Positions 61,736 through 64,000 of a DNA stretch of 64,000 nt are shown one piece after another. Every line of letters starts with the position of its first letter. Positions within the stretch are counted from its first letter, which is position 1. Below the pieces are notes generated by a model. The model saw nothing but the letters and a program-made list of their open reading frames with translations, was not told the origin of the DNA and ran no database searches. The position numbers and the translations under genes are program-made. Origin of the DNA: Aliiroseovarius lamellibrachiae (GTDB taxonomy: Bacteria; Pseudomonadota; Alphaproteobacteria; Rhodobacterales; Rhodobacteraceae); the NCBI RefSeq assembly GCF_018599245.1, contig NZ_JAHEVJ010000010.1, forward strand, positions 1-64,000, given 5' to 3'.

Positions 61736-62149
61736 TCAATCAAGCGGGTCACGCTTTGTTTTCATCAAGTTGCGACGATCTTTCTTACTTGGTCGCCCCT
61801 TGCCGTCAAATTTTGGCGCGCTGGCCTCGGCTGGTGGAATATCGTTCCGCGCGGGTGGCGGAGACAAATCCTCATACAACGCCTGTGCCTCTGGGGCGGG
61901 GCCACGACGAGTCGAAAGATCCACAATCTGAACAACACGTACATGGCGCCCCTGTGCAAAGGTCAACACGTCACCCGGGCAGATTTGATAGGCCGCTTTG
62001 GCCACCTTTTCACTGTTCACCCGCAGATGCCCGCCCGTGATCAGCTTGGTCGCCAGCCCACGCGTTTTGAAAAACCGTGCATGCCACAACCATTTATCAG
62101 CCCGCATTTTGGGGGCCGCAACGCCGCCCCCAAGTTTCTTTTCCGCCAC
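61736..62149 (-). CDS. S4-domain RNA-binding protein (Hsp15-like)
   Basis: A 137-residue protein with one S4 domain (KMRADKWLWHARFFKTRGLA, HLRVNSEKVAKAAYQICPGD) and a basic Pro-rich tail. Hsp15-type proteins bind stalled 50S subunits that carry nascent chains. The gene begins directly at the stop of the upstream helicase gene, so they are co-transcribed. Confidence 0.88.
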   Translation of the reverse strand: MAEKKLGGGVAAPKMRADKWLWHARFFKTRGLATKLITGGHLRVNSEKVAKAAYQICPGDVLTFAQGRHVRVVQIVDLSTRRGPAPEAQALYEDLSPPPARNDIPPAEASAPKFDGKGRPSKKDRRNLMKTKRDPLD

Positions 62150-64000
62150 TTATTTTTTGTCCTTCAGCGCAAGGAGCGCCGCAAACGGATTGTCTGGATC
62201 AATGGCCTTGGCCTTGCCCTTATGCGCCGGACCAGAGCTGTAGGTCTTGGGTTTATTGTCGCGTTGCGGCGGCTTGCCCCCACGGCGCGGACCACCCTTT
62301 GGCCCACCTTTGCCACGCGGAGAATCCCCGTCACGGCGCGACCTGCCCCCCTGAGGCTTGCGCTCGCCACGGGTCCCATCGGCGGTGGCTTCGCGGTTTT
62401 CACCACGTTGTCCACCGCGTTGCCCGCCCCCTTGGCGGCGGTTAAAACCACCCCAAGTGAAGGTAAAGAAGACCTCCATCTCTGGCGCCTCTTTTGCTGA
62501 TCCCTCTTCATCCGACGCAGAAGGAGCTTTTGCTGCCGTGTCGGCGGCACCCTCTGTGGCACTTGCATCAGCAGGAGCCTCAGAAACGTCTGACGCATCG
62601 GTTTGGGTGTCATCCGCTGGTGTTACATCGGCAGCCGGGGCTGCGTCAGCGGCCGGTGCAATTGCCGCGTCACCTGCGACTTCAGCTTTCACCTTCACCC
62701 GCTCGCCTTGCACAGACTTATAGCCAAGCCCTTGCATCAAATCGGCAAATTGTTCCAGCGTCATACCTGTGATTGACAGCATATCCGCCTTGGCTTCAAA
62801 TCCACCGCGACTGTCTTCGGTGCGCAACTGATCGGCCAAGCGTTCCAACATATCGATGCGAATCGCGCGGGTGCCGGATGGGCGATAGCCCGACAACAGA
62901 TAGGCCGATGGATCGACGGCTTCGATCACAGGAATGGTCACAAGCCCCGCGGGGGGCGCTTCGGGAAATTCCTGCAAATCCGTCCAAAGCGAATGCAGCA
63001 CAAGGCGCAAACGGGTCGGTGCGGGCTTTAGCAGCAGCGGCATAAAGATTGTGAACTGACCGAAACGGACACCGTGTTTGCGCAGCGCACCACGGGCCTC
63101 TTGATCCAAATCCTTGACCTCAGCGGCGACTTTATCGCGCGCAATGATGCCCAGCTCTTCGACCAACCGAAACGCAAAACCGCGCGCCATACCGGTCAGC
63201 GCGTCGTCTTTTTGCATATTGGTCAGCGGTTCAAACAACGCCGCCACCTTGCGGTCAATGAAATGCTGCAAGCGACGCGTCACTTTCTCAGCAACATCTT
63301 CACCCGCCTCATCGTCAACAAACGCGGTCACGCGCGGGCGCATCACATCGTCGCCTTTGACCAGCTTGCCCACCGCATGTTCGCCCCACATCAGACCGCC
63401 CTGCTCGGTAAAGTCCAGCTCGGTATCGGGTGCATTATAGAACCGGTCCGCCCGCAGGTGGAATTCCGGCGCCAGCGCCTTTAGGCCCGCTGCGCGCAGC
63501 GTTTTGGCCTCTTCCGGGCTTTGCGAGGCATCCTGGCTAAACCGGAACCCCTCAAGACGACCAACCAGTTGGCCCTCTACAGTCACTTCACCCTTGTCAT
63601 TCACGTCAGCCACGAGGCTCTCCTTCTGCTTCAACCGGCGCAAAAGCACAGATGTGCGCCGATCAACAAATCTTTGGGTCAATGCATTGTGTAATGCATC
63701 CGACAGGCGGTCTTCTACAGCACGCGTGGCCCCGCGCCAATGGGCAACATCACGTAACCAATCGCGGCGTTGCGCCACATAGGTCCAGGTGCGGATAAAA
63801 GCCAGGCGTTTTGACAATGTATCAATGTCGCCGTCGCTGCGATCAATGCGTTTAATCTGCCGGGCAAACCAATCTTCGCGGATCTCGCCATGTTGGTGCA
63901 AATCGTTAAAAAGCGAGGTCACAAGACCTGCGTGTTCACCGTGGCTGATGCCCCTAAAATCAGGCAGGCGGCACACCTCCCACAACAGTTTGGTCGAAGC
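62150..64000 (-). CDS. SUV3-like ATP-dependent RNA helicase, C-terminal part (runs off window)
   Basis: The frame is open to the end of the window and has no start inside it; about 617 residues are seen. The visible part follows the helicase core: LLWEVCRLPDFRGISHGEHA belongs to the SUV3-type C-terminal region, followed by helical domains. Near the end are an Ala/Asp-rich acidic segment (about 145 residues before the RG tail) and an RG-rich basic tail (FNRRQGGGQRGGQRGE and KGGPKGGPRRGGK) typical of RNA-binding. It is probably part of RNA degradation or ribosome assembly. The ATPase motifs are outside the window. Confidence 0.82.
   Translation of the reverse strand, partial: ASTKLLWEVCRLPDFRGISHGEHAGLVTSLFNDLHQHGEIREDWFARQIKRIDRSDGDIDTLSKRLAFIRTWTYVAQRRDWLRDVAHWRGATRAVEDRLSDALHNALTQRFVDRRTSVLLRRLKQKESLVADVNDKGEVTVEGQLVGRLEGFRFSQDASQSPEEAKTLRAAGLKALAPEFHLRADRFYNAPDTELDFTEQGGLMWGEHAVGKLVKGDDVMRPRVTAFVDDEAGEDVAEKVTRRLQHFIDRKVAALFEPLTNMQKDDALTGMARGFAFRLVEELGIIARDKVAAEVKDLDQEARGALRKHGVRFGQFTIFMPLLLKPAPTRLRLVLHSLWTDLQEFPEAPPAGLVTIPVIEAVDPSAYLLSGYRPSGTRAIRIDMLERLADQLRTEDSRGGFEAKADMLSITGMTLEQFADLMQGLGYKSVQGERVKVKAEVAGDAAIAPAADAAPAADVTPADDTQTDASDVSEAPADASATEGAADTAAKAPSASDEEGSAKEAPEMEVFFTFTWGGFNRRQGGGQRGGQRGENREATADGTRGERKPQGGRSRRDGDSPRGKGGPKGGPRRGGKPPQRDNKPKTYSSGPAHKGKAKAIDPDNPFAALLALKDKK

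Noticed and set aside
1-64000. CRISPR array or rRNA operon
   Set aside because: No regularly spaced 25-40-bp repeats with unique spacers and no rRNA sequence were seen. The repeat arrays present (14961 and 18071) have no spacers of unrelated sequence.

Overview
The window is chromosomal DNA of an alphaproteobacterium of the Rhodobacterales (Roseobacter/Rhodobacter group). The evidence is a complete Sox thiosulfate-oxidation cluster of the roseobacter type, CarD, an FdxA-type ferredoxin, a corrinoid/tetrahydrofolate one-carbon cluster with a RACo-like activator, and GC-rich coding with long antisense shadow frames.

Layout. (1) Positions 1-6487 are the right part of an integrated mobile island. 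It holds a tyrosine integrase, an AlpA-type regulator, a large PrimPol-helicase replication protein next to a repeat-rich candidate origin, an unknown small gene, and the 5' stump of an MmeI-like restriction-modification gene joined to an IS66 transposase scrap. The right edge looks like a 14-bp copy of a tRNA-Ser 3' end. (2) 6807-11750: rlmE and ppx, then a one-carbon operon (virulence-factor-domain protein, MetF-like reductase, methyl-THF:corrinoid methyltransferase). (3) 11750-19800: secreted small proteins, cytochrome P460, a CaiB-type CoA-transferase, a RACo-like corrinoid activator, tRNA-Gly(CCC), a thioesterase, a 2OG oxygenase and a TauE/SafE permease. (4) 19800-28330: dusA and a TMAO-respiration locus (torA with a fused C-terminal haem domain, torR, torS, torT). 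(5) 28410-42910: an SDR dehydrogenase, a sulfide-detoxification operon (pmpA-pmpB-persulfide dioxygenase-DUF442), a DUF302 gene, soxW, soxDCBAZYX, soxV, and in the opposite direction soxS, soxR and soxT. (6) 43040-47372: flavin reductase, a secreted protein, a glycosyltransferase-like protein, a VOC protein and metY. (7) 47407-51593: a 4.2-kb transposon with 29-bp inverted repeats and a 9-bp target duplication, inserted in the loop of the metY terminator. It carries an intact membrane-anchored DUF4041/GIY-YIG nuclease (SNIPE-like anti-phage protein) and a frameshifted transposase. (8) 51660-64000: a decayed SIMPL-like gene, a large GspL/GspC-like protein, hpd with a divergent Lrp regulator, a PAS protein, cobT/cobS, carD, fdxA, an S4 RNA-binding protein and the 3' part of a SUV3-like helicase gene running off the window.

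How it works together. The Sox enzymes oxidise periplasmic thiosulfate. The Pmp/persulfide dioxygenase operon handles sulfide and persulfides, and SoxR (ArsR family) probably senses the sulfur state. The promoters of soxX and pmpA share one architecture: an ATTC-N8-GAAT dyad next to an FNR-type dyad, which points to joint control by sulfur and oxygen. The tor genes add an anaerobic electron sink. The corrinoid/THF genes and cobS/cobT fit demethylation of methylated amines or osmolytes.

The strongest new signals are the SNIPE-like nuclease transposon that split the metY terminator, the paired sulfur/oxygen operators, the TorA-haem fusion with a TorR-like palindrome, the torS/torT start codons that overlap on opposite strands, and the matching Gly/Arg tails on two proteins of the corrinoid system.
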